From: Baekduia soli
GTDB taxonomy: Bacteria > Actinomycetota > Thermoleophilia > Solirubrobacterales > Solirubrobacteraceae
Reading direction: 5' to 3'
Length of the DNA: 64,000 nt
NCBI RefSeq assembly: GCF_007970665.1
Contig: NZ_CP042430.1
Location: forward strand, 1,674,001-1,738,000
A program made the position numbers and the translations under genes. Of the stretch, positions 37,942 through 46,060 are shown piece after piece (position 1 is the stretch's first letter; every line of letters begins with the position of its first letter). Below the pieces are notes generated by a model. The model was given only the letters and a program-made list of their open reading frames with translations, had not been told where the DNA came from and did not search any database.

Positions 37942-37947
37942 TAGGGT
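37942..37947 (+). promoter_or_regulatory. -10 element TAGGGT
   Basis: TAGGGT 10 bases before ATG 37958; no Shine-Dalgarno site. Confidence 0.45.
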
Positions 37948-37957
37948 GCGGCGCCAG

Positions 37958-39070
37958 ATGGAGCATCACTTCACCGGGCCGAGCTACACGATCGGCATCG
38001 AAGAGGAGCTGATGATCGTCGACGCGGACTCCTACGAGCTCGTCAACGCGATCGAGTCGTTGCTGGAGGACGTCCCCGAGGGCGAGATCAAGCCCGAGCT
38101 CATGGAGTCCGTCCTCGAGATCGCGACGCGGCCGGCGGCCACCACCGCCGAGGCCGGCCGGCAGCTGCGCGCGCTGCGCGACCGGGTGCGCGACCTCGCC
38201 GCCGCCAAGGGCCTGGCGATCGGGTCGGCGGGCACCCATCCGTTCGCGATGTGGGAGGACCAGCGCATCGCCGCGCGCACGCGCTACCGCGAGCTGGTGT
38301 CCGCCCTGCGCTTCGTGGCCCGCCAGGAGCTCATCTTCGGCCTGCACGTCCACGTGGCCGTCGACGACCCCGACAAGGCGATCCACGTCGCCGACGGGAT
38401 GCGCGTCCACCTCCCCGTCCTGCTGGCCCTCAGCGCCAACTCGCCCTACTGGCGGGCCGACGCCACCGGCCTGGCCTCCACGCGGATGCCGATCTTCCGC
38501 CAGTTCCCGCGCGTCGGCGTGCCGCCGTCCTACCGCGACTGGGCCCACTACGAGCGCGAGATCGAGTTCATGATCTCCAGCGGGGTCATGGAGGACTACA
38601 CGTACCTCTGGTACGACGTCCGTCCGCACCCGCGCTTCGGCACCGTGGAGATCCGCGCCTGCGACGCCCAGACGCGCGTGGAGCACACGCTCGGGCTCGC
38701 GGCGCTCATCCAGGCGATGGTCAAGGAGCTCTGCGAGCACTTCGACAGCGGCGCGCACCTCGGCGAGTACCCGTGGCAGATGCTCGACGAGAACCGCTGG
38801 CTGGCCGCCCGCCACGGCCTCGACGGCGAGCTCGTCGACCTGCCCTCCAACGAGCGGGTGGCGACCAAGGCGCTGGCGCGGCGGCTGCTGGACCGCCTGC
38901 GCGAGCACGCGCAGGACCTCGGCTCCGCCGAGGAGCTCACCGGGGTGGAGGACCTCCTGGCCCGCGGCAACGGCGCCGCGCGCCAGCGGCTGGTGTACGA
39001 GGCCAACCACGACCTCCGCGAGGTCATGTCGCACATCGTCACGGCGACCGCCGGCGACCCCGAGCACTGA
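37958..39070 (+). CDS. Carboxylate-amine ligase YbdK family (glutamate-cysteine ligase 2 type)
   Basis: 370 aa. [16 protein letters not shown] is the GCS2 opening; [18 protein letters not shown] and [13 protein letters not shown] are the metal and substrate blocks. Members condense a carboxylate with an amine using ATP; some show weak glutamate-cysteine ligase activity. In actinobacteria the family may serve ergothioneine, mycothiol-independent thiol or other peptide routes. The substrate is not resolved. Confidence 0.85.
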   Translation: MEHHFTGPSYTIGIEEELMIVDADSYELVNAIESLLEDVPEGEIKPELMESVLEIATRPAATTAEAGRQLRALRDRVRDLAAAKGLAIGSAGTHPFAMWEDQRIAARTRYRELVSALRFVARQELIFGLHVHVAVDDPDKAIHVADGMRVHLPVLLALSANSPYWRADATGLASTRMPIFRQFPRVGVPPSYRDWAHYEREIEFMISSGVMEDYTYLWYDVRPHPRFGTVEIRACDAQTRVEHTLGLAALIQAMVKELCEHFDSGAHLGEYPWQMLDENRWLAARHGLDGELVDLPSNERVATKALARRLLDRLREHAQDLGSAEELTGVEDLLARGNGAARQRLVYEANHDLREVMSHIVTATAGDPEH

Positions 39071-39132
39071 GCGGCCGCACGCCGCGGGGCGGGCATCGGG
39101 CCTGAAGGCACCCACGGGCTCGCCACGGGTCC

Positions 39133-39138
39133 TAGAAT
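39133..39138 (+). promoter_or_regulatory. -10 element TAGAAT
   Basis: TAGAAT, close to TATAAT, 10 bases before ATG 39149. Confidence 0.5.
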
Positions 39139-39148
39139 CGAACTCCAG

Positions 39149-39916
39149 ATGGCCGGCACGCCCGACCTGTTCGTTGTCTGCAAGAAGTGCGGGTCGGAGG
39201 TGAGCCCGTACATCACCGAGTGCCCGTACTGCGGGACGCGGCTGCGGAAGCGGGCCCCGAAGATCGACCGCCGCGCCGGCGAGGCGACGCCGCGCGCGCC
39301 GCGCCGGGCCGTGCGCCCGACGCTGACCCCGCTGCGCAAGGACGAGATCCCGGGCATCCGCGGAGACCCGACGGGCCGTCCGAACGTGACCATCCTCCTG
39401 CTCGCCCTGTCGCTGTTCGGCTTCCTCATCCTGGCCTTCATCCCCGACGGCGACATCGCGCTCAACGCGCTGGCCTCCGAGCACCCGTGGCGCTACGCGA
39501 CGGTCGCCTTCTTCTACCCCAACGGCTGGTACCAGCTGGCGATCCTGCTGCCCATCGGGATCTATGGCTGGCGCCTGGAGCAGCGCCACGGACCGCTGCT
39601 CGTGCTGGCCCTGTTCGCCGCCTGCGGGGTCGGCGGCGACGCGATCGCCAACGTCGTGGGCTCCGACAGCCTGATCTTCGGCGCCCCCGGCGCGGCGCTG
39701 GGCATGCTCGCGGCGTGGGCGCTGCCCGACGTGCTGCGCGCCCGCCGCGGCGACGAGCACGACGGCGACCTGCTCGGGACGCTCGTGCTCGCCGTCGTCG
39801 TGGCGGTCATGCCGGCGGTCACCTACGAGGCCAGCGCCGTCGCGACGTTCTCCGGCGGGGCCATCGGCGCGCTCGCCGGGGCCATGCTGCTGCGCACGGC
39901 GGCCGCCCGCCACTAG
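39149..39916 (+). CDS. Zinc-ribbon plus rhomboid-like membrane protein, catalytic residues missing
   Basis: 255 aa. An N-terminal zinc ribbon (C11-x2-C14 ... C25-x2-C28), a Pro/Arg linker, then six hydrophobic segments arranged like rhomboid. The segment GAPGAALGMLAAW aligns with the rhomboid GxSG motif but has Pro in place of the catalytic Ser, and the last helix (SGGAIGALAGAMLL) lacks the catalytic His. It is therefore probably a pseudo-rhomboid that binds rather than cuts membrane proteins. Own leaderless promoter. Confidence 0.65.
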   Translation: MAGTPDLFVVCKKCGSEVSPYITECPYCGTRLRKRAPKIDRRAGEATPRAPRRAVRPTLTPLRKDEIPGIRGDPTGRPNVTILLLALSLFGFLILAFIPDGDIALNALASEHPWRYATVAFFYPNGWYQLAILLPIGIYGWRLEQRHGPLLVLALFAACGVGGDAIANVVGSDSLIFGAPGAALGMLAAWALPDVLRARRGDEHDGDLLGTLVLAVVVAVMPAVTYEASAVATFSGGAIGALAGAMLLRTAAARH

Positions 39917-39921
39917 CGCGC

Positions 39922-39927
39922 TACGCT
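39922..39927 (+). promoter_or_regulatory. -10 element TACGCT
   Basis: TACGCT 8 bases before GTG 39936, starting right after the stop of the preceding gene. Confidence 0.45.
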
Positions 39928-39935
39928 GGCCACGC

Positions 39936-40283
39936 GTGCCCGCGCCCCGCTTCACCGCCGAGCAGGTCGACGCCGCCGTCGCGGCGCTGTCCGACGATCC
40001 GGAGCGCTTCGTCCACGCCCAGGAGATCGTCACCCACGCCGCGCCCGGCCTGCAGCGGGTCCTCAACGAGGCCCTGCACGCGGGCGGCTGGTTCGGCGAG
40101 GCCCACGAGGCGCAGGTCACCGGCGCGGCCGCCGGCGAGGACCCCGGTGAGCGGGCCATCGCCATCCGCACGCTCATCGCCGAGGAGACGCGGCTGAGCA
40201 TGCTCGTCGGCGTCGCCGTCGGCCTGGAACTGGCCCGCGCGCTGGACGCCACATCCCACCCACGTCCCGAGGAGGACGGCTGA
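39936..40283 (+). CDS. Unknown 115-aa protein
   Basis: Not recognised. Helical and acidic: FTAEQVDAAVAALSDDPERF, HAAPGLQRVLNEALHAGGWF and a hydrophobic LSMLVGVAVGLELARAL helix near the end. It stops one base before the ATG of the metallo-hydrolase, so the two are most likely co-transcribed. Confidence 0.6.
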   Translation: MPAPRFTAEQVDAAVAALSDDPERFVHAQEIVTHAAPGLQRVLNEALHAGGWFGEAHEAQVTGAAAGEDPGERAIAIRTLIAEETRLSMLVGVAVGLELARALDATSHPRPEEDG

Positions 40284-40284
40284 C

Positions 40285-40959
40285 ATGCAGATCCGCTGGC
40301 TGGGCCATGCCGCCTTCAGCCTCGAGCACGACGGGCGCACGATCCTCGTCGACCCGTGGCTGACGGGCAACCCGAAGGGCGCCGCATCGGCCGACGAGAT
40401 CGCCGCCGACGCGATCTTCGTGACCCACGGCCACGGCGACCACCTGGGCGACACCGTCGCGATCGCCAAGCGGACGGGCGCGACGGTCGTCGCGGTCGTC
40501 GAGCTGGCGGCCGAGATCGAGCAGGAGGGGGTGACCGTCATGAACCCGAACATCGGGGGCACGGCCGAGCTCGGCTTCGCCTCCGTGCGGCTCACGCCGG
40601 CCTGGCACACCTCCACGACGCCCAAGGGCACCGTCAACACGCCCGCCGGCCTGGTCATCGAGTTCGGCGGCAGGCGGGTCTACCACCTGGGCGACACGGC
40701 GCTGTTCAGCGACCTCGCGCTGCCGTCGCGCCGTGGGCACATCGACGTGGCCCTCATGTGCGTCGGCGGCTTCTACACGATGGACCGCTTCGACGGCGTC
40801 GTCGCCGCCGAGCTCGTCCGGGCCGACCAGGTCATCCCCTGCCACTACGGGACGTTCCCGCCGATCGAGACCGACGTGCAGGCGTTCAAGAGCGACGTGC
40901 AGAACGCCGGCTTCGCCGAGGTCGTGGTCCTCGATCCCGGCGGGACGCACGAGCTATGA
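40285..40959 (+). CDS. UPF0173 metal-dependent hydrolase (MBL fold)
   Basis: 224 aa. MQIRWLGHAAFSLE opening and THGHGDHLGD give the HxHxDH metal motif; AWHTSTTPKGTVNTPAGLVI, HLGDTALFSD and PCHYGTFPPIE supply the other ligands of the UPF0173 family (YtkL type). The substrate is unknown in the family. Its stop overlaps the next start (ATGA). Confidence 0.9.
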   Translation: MQIRWLGHAAFSLEHDGRTILVDPWLTGNPKGAASADEIAADAIFVTHGHGDHLGDTVAIAKRTGATVVAVVELAAEIEQEGVTVMNPNIGGTAELGFASVRLTPAWHTSTTPKGTVNTPAGLVIEFGGRRVYHLGDTALFSDLALPSRRGHIDVALMCVGGFYTMDRFDGVVAAELVRADQVIPCHYGTFPPIETDVQAFKSDVQNAGFAEVVVLDPGGTHEL

Positions 40960-41231
40960 CGACCGCGGTCGTCCTCATCGAGGCCGAGCGCGACGCGCTG
41001 ACCACGCTCGGCGGCGTCCTGGCCGACCTCGACGGCGTGGCCGAGGCCTACTCGGTCACCGGTGAGTGGGACTTCGTGGCGATCGTCCGGGTGCCGCGCC
41101 ACGAGCAGCTCGCCGAGGTCATCACGGCCAAGCTCGTCCAGCTGCCGGGCGTCAGCCGCACGCAGACGATGGTCGCCTTCGAGGTCTTCTCGGAGCACGA
41201 CCTCGACGCGATGTTCTCCATCGGGCAGTGA
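40956..41231 (+). CDS. Stand-alone Lrp/AsnC ligand-binding (RAM) domain protein
   Basis: 91 aa. A single alpha-beta RAM domain without DNA-binding part: VLADLDGVAEAYSVTGEWDFVAIVRV, then LVQLPGVSRTQTMVAFEVFS. In full-length Lrp this domain binds amino acids and oligomerises; free-standing copies may sense amino acids or modulate Lrp proteins. ATGA overlap with the MBL gene. Confidence 0.88.
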   Translation: MTTAVVLIEAERDALTTLGGVLADLDGVAEAYSVTGEWDFVAIVRVPRHEQLAEVITAKLVQLPGVSRTQTMVAFEVFSEHDLDAMFSIGQ

Positions 41232-41238
41232 GCGGGGG

Positions 41239-41472
41239 CTAGCCGTCGTGCTGATGCCCGGGCTGGAACCAGACGCCGCGGTCGTGCCAGTCGTGGGCCA
41301 TGAGCACCCCGCCGGCCGCGAGCACGGCGCCGAGGCCGGCCACGTGCGCGCGCGTGGCCAGCAGGACGGCGCCCGCGGCGGCCGACAGCAGCGCCCCCGT
41401 GGCTCCGTGGTGGCAGCGCTGGCCGGCGATCCAAAGCCGGCGGCGGCGCGAGTCGTACTGCAACGCGGTCAT
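41239..41472 (-). CDS. Small His-rich membrane protein
   Basis: 77 aa, with a strong Shine-Dalgarno AAGGAGG 7 bases before ATG 41472 on the minus strand. Two weak membrane helices (ATGALLSAAAGAVLLATRA and VAGLGAVLAAGGVLMA) and His-rich ends: QRCHHGATG near the start and HDWHDRGVWFQPGHQHDG at the C-terminus. The His clusters could bind metal. Divergent from the lipoprotein gene, 27 bases apart. Function unknown. Confidence 0.6.
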   Translation of the reverse strand: MTALQYDSRRRRLWIAGQRCHHGATGALLSAAAGAVLLATRAHVAGLGAVLAAGGVLMAHDWHDRGVWFQPGHQHDG

Positions 41473-41499
41473 CCGGGAACCTCCTTGTCGCCCCGGGCG

Positions 41500-42087
41500 A
41501 TGATGGGATCGCCGCGCAGGATCCTCGCCGTGGCGGCGTTCGTCGTCCTCCTTTCGTTCAGTGCGTGGGGCTGCGGCGGCTCGGGCGACGGCGAGGGCTC
41601 CAAGGTCGCCGCCCAGCCGGCGACCGCGCCGCCGGCGACCTCGACCGACATCCCGACGACGGCGACGCCGACGACGACCCCCGCCACGACCCCGGCGGCC
41701 ACCACGCCGGCGGCCACGACGCCCACCGCCACGACGGGCGTGCCGGCCCCCGGGACGGCGACGACGACCACCGGCGAGGACCAGCCCGGCGGCGCCGGCG
41801 ACGAGGAGGCCATCCGCACGCCCGCCGCGTTCACCGTCGGCGGGCAGGGCTTCACGCCCGCGCGCATCACCGTCGCCGCGTTCCTGCCCGTCGACGTCGC
41901 GCTGACGGCCAGGGCCGGCGGCTACCGCGTCACCGTCGACGCCCCGGGCGGGGGAACGGTCGACGTCGCGCCGGGCGCCACCACGCACGTGCGCCTCGGC
42001 GGCCTGAAGGCGGGCGACTACGCGATCACCACGACGTCCGGGCGCGCGACGCTGCACGTCGTGGCCGGCGGCGACCCCGGGCCGTAG
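41500..42087 (+). CDS. Lipoprotein with cupredoxin-like C-terminal domain
   Basis: 195 aa from the ATGATG pair at 41500. Signal ends in SAWGC (lipid-type Cys near residue 24). A Thr/Pro/Ala linker of about 60 residues leads to a beta-rich domain (FTVGGQGFTPARITVAAFLP ... GLKAGDYAITTTSGRATLHV) with the strand pattern of cupredoxins but no Cys/His/Met copper ligands. Possibly a binding or structural domain outside the membrane. Confidence 0.6.
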   Translation: MMGSPRRILAVAAFVVLLSFSAWGCGGSGDGEGSKVAAQPATAPPATSTDIPTTATPTTTPATTPAATTPAATTPTATTGVPAPGTATTTTGEDQPGGAGDEEAIRTPAAFTVGGQGFTPARITVAAFLPVDVALTARAGGYRVTVDAPGGGTVDVAPGATTHVRLGGLKAGDYAITTTSGRATLHVVAGGDPGP

Positions 42088-42106
42088 GACGGCCCGGCGC
42101 CGACAC

Positions 42107-42112
42107 TAGACT
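42107..42112 (+). promoter_or_regulatory. -10 element TAGACT
   Basis: TAGACT 8 bases before ATG 42121; no Shine-Dalgarno site. Confidence 0.5.
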
Positions 42113-42120
42113 CCCCGCCG

Positions 42121-42759
42121 ATGTCCGTCGTGCGCCCCGAGTTCGGCCCGACCCTGCCCGAGATGCTCGGGCCGCGCCTGCGGGCCCTGCCGCGCGCCGT
42201 CCAGGCCGCGCTGGCGCTGCTGGTGGTCGCCGTCCTGGTGTGGGCGCTGGCGCTGCGGGGCGGCGGTGCCGGGGCGCCGAACGGGGTCGTCATCCGCTCG
42301 CCGATCGAGGCCAACTTCCTCTACCGCGCACCGTTCACCCGGCTGGCCCCGGCCGCCGGCGAGCTGGCACGGGTCGGCGGCGGCGGCCAGACGTTCTCGG
42401 TGCGCGAGCTGCGCCTGCCCGCCTACCGGGGCGACGCGGCCGGGTTCCTGCCCATCTACACGTCGCAGCTCGAGCGCGAGATGGCCCGCGCGATGCCGGG
42501 CTTCCAGTCCCGCTACGAGGGCCGCGCGAACGTCAACCAGATCCAGGGCTACGAGATCCAGTTCCAGTACCGGCCGCGCGGACGGCTGGTGTACGGGCGC
42601 CGGATCCTCCTGCTGCCGGGGCCCACGGCCCGCCAGGGCGCCGAGCTGCTCCTCGTGGCGCCGCGCTCGCCGGCCATCGCCCGCGTGGACGCCGTGGGCA
42701 AGAACGGCCCCCTGAAGACGTCCCTGCGGTCCTTCCGGTTCGGCACGGAGCGCCCGTGA
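42121..42759 (+). CDS. Membrane-anchored protein of unknown function
   Basis: 212 aa. One membrane helix near the N-terminus (AALALLVVAVLVWALAL) and an extracellular alpha-beta domain with SQLEREMARAMPGFQSRYEG then GYEIQFQYRPRGRLVYGRRI. Not recognised. The gene ends 16 bases before csaA, suggesting one transcript. Confidence 0.65.
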   Translation: MSVVRPEFGPTLPEMLGPRLRALPRAVQAALALLVVAVLVWALALRGGGAGAPNGVVIRSPIEANFLYRAPFTRLAPAAGELARVGGGGQTFSVRELRLPAYRGDAAGFLPIYTSQLEREMARAMPGFQSRYEGRANVNQIQGYEIQFQYRPRGRLVYGRRILLLPGPTARQGAELLLVAPRSPAIARVDAVGKNGPLKTSLRSFRFGTERP

Positions 42760-42775
42760 GGCCGGGGCCACGGCG

Positions 42776-43111
42776 ATGAGCGACGAGATCACGTTCGAGG
42801 ACTTCGCCAAGGTCGACGTGCGCGTCGGGCGGATCGTCGCCGTCGAGGACTTCCCGGAGGCGCGTCGCCCCGCCTGGAAGCTGCGCATCGACTTCGGCCC
42901 GGAGATCGGCGAGAAGCGCTCCTCGGCACAGATCACGAACTACTCGCGCTCCGAGCTCGAGGGCCGGCTCGTGCTCGCCGTCGTCAACTTCCCGCCCCGA
43001 CAGATCGGGCCCGTGCGCTCCGAGGTCCTCACGCTGGGCACCTACAGCGGGGAGACCGTGCTGCTCGTCGACCCGGGTCCCGAGGCCCGGCCCGGCGACC
43101 GCCTCGGCTGA
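42776..43111 (+). CDS. csaA: CsaA-type tRNA-binding protein
   Basis: 111 aa OB-fold protein of the MetRS C-terminal/Trbp111 family. FAKVDVRVGRIVAVEDFPEA and LVLAVVNFPPRQIGPVRSEV are the signature blocks; SSAQITNYSRSEL is also typical. Described as an export chaperone in Bacillus and structurally a dimeric tRNA-binding domain. Of interest here because MetG in this window lacks that domain. Confidence 0.92.
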   Translation: MSDEITFEDFAKVDVRVGRIVAVEDFPEARRPAWKLRIDFGPEIGEKRSSAQITNYSRSELEGRLVLAVVNFPPRQIGPVRSEVLTLGTYSGETVLLVDPGPEARPGDRLG

Positions 43112-43118
43112 CCCGCGC

Positions 43119-44638
43119 TCAGGGCGCCGTGGTCGAGGGTGGCGTCGCGCCGCTGGGCGGCGTGGCCTGCGCAGGGGCCGGGTCGGCCTGCTGGGCCGGC
43201 GCGCCCTGGCTCTGGTCGGGCACGGGGGCCGGCGTCCCGGCGGGCGCGGCCGGCGCGGGGTCCGGCAGTGCGCTGGCCGCCGGGTCGGCCGCGGGCGTGG
43301 CCGCGGGGCGGCCGCCGGCGCCGCGGGCTCGGCGGGCTCGGCGGGCTGCGGGGGCAGCGTCGTGTCGGCGTAGCCCTCCTGCAGGGCGGCGTCCGAGGGG
43401 GCCGCGGTCGAGGCGGGCGGCGCGGCGCTCGGCGCCTGGGTGGTCGACGGGGCGACCGCGCTGGCCGGGGCGGTCGTGGTCGCCTTGGCCTTGGCCTGGT
43501 GGGCGGCGGCGGAGGTCCGCTCGCGCTCGGCGCCCGGCGCCGGCTGTGGGGTGGAGCGCACGACGACGGGCGGGGCGGTGGCGGCCGCCGCGACGTGGCG
43601 CGTGGTGGCCGACGCGTTCTGGACCGCTGCCGCGGACGGCGCGACGCGGTGGCGCTTGACCTGGTCGACCTCGACGGCGCCGGTCGTGACGATGGCCACG
43701 GCGGCCAGCCCGGCGGCGGTCTTGGTCGCCACGGCGCCGAGGCCGGCGCTCAGCGCGCTGCCCGCGCTCGCGCCGCCGACGGTCGTGACGGTGCCCGTCG
43801 CGGCGGCGCCCCCGGCGCCGGCGGCGGCGCTGCCGGCCCCCTGGGCCAGGAGGAACTTCTTGAGCAGCACGAGCGGTCCGACGGGGAACACGGCGGCCAG
43901 GGCCCGGTTGGTCTGCGAGAGCTGCTTCTTGAAGGCCGCGCAGCGCTGGCAGCCGCGAACGTGGCGGCGGACCGGCGCGCTGACGCGGCCCAGGCCCTCG
44001 GCCCACTCGCCGAGCTCCTCGCGGACCTCCGAGCAGGTCAGGCGGCGCGCCTCGGCCGCCTCGGCCAGCGACACGCGCGCCCGGACCAGCAGCGACTTGA
44101 CCGACGGGACCGTCGTCTCCATCGCCTCGGCGATCTGCTCGTAGCTCAGCGCGTCGATCTCGCGCAGCAGGAGCGCGGTGCGCTGGGTCTCGGCCAGCGT
44201 CTGGACGTCGGCGACGAGCTGGCGGAACTCCTCGCGGTCGTGGACCTTGTCGGCGGTCGTCGTGCCGTGCTCGGCGAGGTGGACGTCCATGGAGTCCACG
44301 CCGATCGCCGTCTGCTTGCGCAGGTGGTTCAGGCAGCGGTTGCGCGCGATGCGGTACAGCCACGGCCGCACGTTGATCGCGCGGTCGTCGGCGAGCATCG
44401 CGTTGAAGGCGGCGGCGAAGACCTCCTGCAGCACGTCCTCGGCGTCCTCGCGGGAGCCGAGCATGTGCCGGCAGAACGCGAGCAGGCGGGCCTGGTAGCG
44501 GCCGACGAGCGCCTCGTAGGCCGCCTGGTTGCCGCGCCGGGTCAGGGCGACCAGGCGCTCGTCGCCCTGCAGGCGCAGGAGCGGCGTGGGACCGCGCAGG
44601 GCGCCGGTCCCGGGGTGCTTGAGGGCTGAGACTTCCAC
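43119..44638 (-). CDS. ECF sigma factor fused to zinc anti-sigma-like segment and membrane helix, apparent frameshift
   Basis: About 506 aa once one base is restored near 43305. GTG 44638 is the likely start. Sigma region 2 (AYEALVGRYQARLLAFCRHM ... VRPWLYRIARNRCLNHLRK) and region 4 (QRTALLLREIDALSYEQIAE ... VPSVKSLLVRARVSL) are intact. Next comes RRHVRGCQRCAAF, the HxxxCxxC of zinc anti-sigma factors, then a membrane helix near TAAGLAAVAIVTTGAVEV and a long Ala/Pro/Thr tail. Coding signal leaves the first frame after AEPAEPAAPAA and resumes as PAATPAADPAASALPD to the TAG at 43119. The sigma part is unaffected. Confidence 0.75.
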
Positions 44639-44729
44639 GCGTGGGGCGGACCGGGGCCCGCAAGGCAGAGAACCGCCGGCGGTCCCGGAAGTTGCGATCG
44701 GAGGCCCCCATTGTGACAACGCCTCGGGG

Positions 44730-44735
44730 TAGGCT
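44730..44735 (+). promoter_or_regulatory. -10 element TAGGCT of tRNA-Leu
   Basis: TAGGCT 12 bases before the mature tRNA 5' end. No convincing -35 at 17 bases. Confidence 0.4.
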
Positions 44736-44747
44736 GCGCAAGGTCCC

Positions 44748-44832
44748 GCCCGGGTGGTGGAACTGGTCAGACACGGCCGGCTTAAACCCGGCTGCCCGCG
44801 AGGGCATGGGGGTTCGAGTCCCTCCCCGGGCA
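44748..44832 (+). tRNA. tRNA-Leu (TAA anticodon)
   Basis: 85-base cloverleaf with a long variable arm (class II). Acceptor GCCCGGG pairs with CCCGGGC; anticodon stem GCCGG/CCGGC with loop CTTAAAC, so anticodon TAA; T-arm GGGGG-TTCGAGT-CCCTC; discriminator A at 44832. CCA is not encoded. Confidence 0.95.
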
Positions 44833-44851
44833 TGCGTGGGAGCATGCGCCG

Positions 44852-45115
44852 ATGGCCGACCTGCGCGTCCGACTGACGCCCCGTGGCGGGCGCGACGCGA
44901 TCGGCGGCTGGCGCGACGGCGTGCTGCAGGTGCGCGTCGCCGCGCCCCCGGTCGACGGCCAGGCCAACGCCGCCCTGTGCCGGCTGCTGGCCAAGGTGGT
45001 CGGCGTCGCGCCGTCGCGCGTCACCGTCGTCCGCGGACAGGGCGCCCGCGAGAAGGTCGTGCGGGTCGACGGCCTCCGGGCCGCCGACGTGCACGAGCGC
45101 CTGCCGCCGGGCTAG
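44852..45115 (+). CDS. DUF167/YggU family protein
   Basis: 87 aa. RLTPRGGRDAIGGWRDGVLQVRVAAPPVDGQANAALCRL (read here as two adjoining blocks) and the later VRGQGAREKVVRVDG are the DUF167 signature. Function unknown across bacteria. The gene starts 20 bases after tRNA-Leu, so it may be made from the same transcript. It overlaps the convergent HxlR gene by four bases. Confidence 0.9.
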   Translation: MADLRVRLTPRGGRDAIGGWRDGVLQVRVAAPPVDGQANAALCRLLAKVVGVAPSRVTVVRGQGAREKVVRVDGLRAADVHERLPPG

Positions 45116-45846
45116 GCGACCGCGGCGTCGCGGACGGCGCCCGCCGCGAGGGCGTCCAGGAACGCCTCGGCGATCTCGTGGTCGCCGGTGATCTCGAGCT
45201 CGGTGCGTGAGGCGTCGGGGCCCAGGGCCTCGATCCACGCGCGCTCGGGCCCGGCCACGCGGGCGTCGGCCTCGGGGGCCGAGCGCTCGGTGAGCTCGAC
45301 GCGGCCGTTGCGGGCCGTCAGCACGTAGCGCTTGAGGTCGCCGGCACGGCGCATGACGGTCACCTCGAGAACGCCCTCCACGCCGTCGGGCACGGCCAGT
45401 CCGGGCGCCGTGCGCAGGATCGCCCCGATGTCGATGGACTCGTCGGGGCGTGGCGGCGACCAGGCCCAGCGCGTGCCCCAGCGGGCCAGCGCGCCGACGA
45501 CCGGCAGCAGGTCACGGGCACGCTCGGTCAACTCGTAGTCGACGCGCGGCGGCACCTCGCGGTAGCGCTGGCGGGTCAGCAGGCCGTCGGCGACCATCCG
45601 GTTCAGCCGCGAGCGCAGCTGCTCGGTGGAGATCCCCGGCAGCACGCGCTGGAGCTCGACGAAGCGTCGGGGGCCCGGCACGAGATCGCGGACGATCAAC
45701 AAGGTCCACTTGTCGCCCACGAGGTCCAGGGCGCGAGCGTCGGGCGCCCACTGGTTGTACGGGTGCCGCTTGGGTGGTGGAACGGAGGGAATGGCTGTCT
45801 CCCTTGAGACCGCTGGTTTGTTCGGACCCTCAGCCACATCGAGCAT
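45112..45846 (-). CDS. HxlR-type winged-helix regulator with C-terminal SCP2-like domain
   Basis: 244 aa from ATG 45846; an upstream ATG 45897 exists in frame but its extra 17 residues have poor codon bias. HxlR core: WAPDARALDLVGDKWTLLIV, RDLVPGPRRFVELQRVLPGI, LRSRLNRMVADGLLTRQRY and DYELTERARDLLPVV. The C-terminal 100 residues look like an SCP2-type sterol-carrier fold. Divergent from the ThDP enzyme gene with a 200-base AT-richer region between, so that gene is a likely target. Confidence 0.85.
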   Translation of the reverse strand: MLDVAEGPNKPAVSRETAIPSVPPPKRHPYNQWAPDARALDLVGDKWTLLIVRDLVPGPRRFVELQRVLPGISTEQLRSRLNRMVADGLLTRQRYREVPPRVDYELTERARDLLPVVGALARWGTRWAWSPPRPDESIDIGAILRTAPGLAVPDGVEGVLEVTVMRRAGDLKRYVLTARNGRVELTERSAPEADARVAGPERAWIEALGPDASRTELEITGDHEIAEAFLDALAAGAVRDAAVA

Positions 45847-46060
45847 ACCCTCGTCCGCGGCCGGACGCGCAGTTTTCCGGCAGAGGTGGACGCGCATTCG
45901 ACCATGAGTGAGTGGATCATGGCGTAAAGGGACACAAATCCTGTACCGAATGACGGTCCATCGTCACATTGGTCTCCGGGTGATCGGAGCCACGGGCCCG
46001 GAGCGCTTCCGTGCGTCGCGCCCGGCGTGACACGCGGGGCGCGGCCGCGAGGATGCACGG
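45847..46060. promoter_or_regulatory. Divergent intergenic region HxlR/ThDP enzyme
   Basis: About 210 bases, clearly richer in A and T than the surrounding genes, for example around 45930-45975. No perfect inverted repeat was found. It should hold both promoters and any HxlR operator. Confidence 0.35.

Noticed and set aside
44782-45024. Minus-strand frame with PGRDSNPHALAGSRV
   Set aside because: Antisense of the 3' half of tRNA-Leu; no coding bias.
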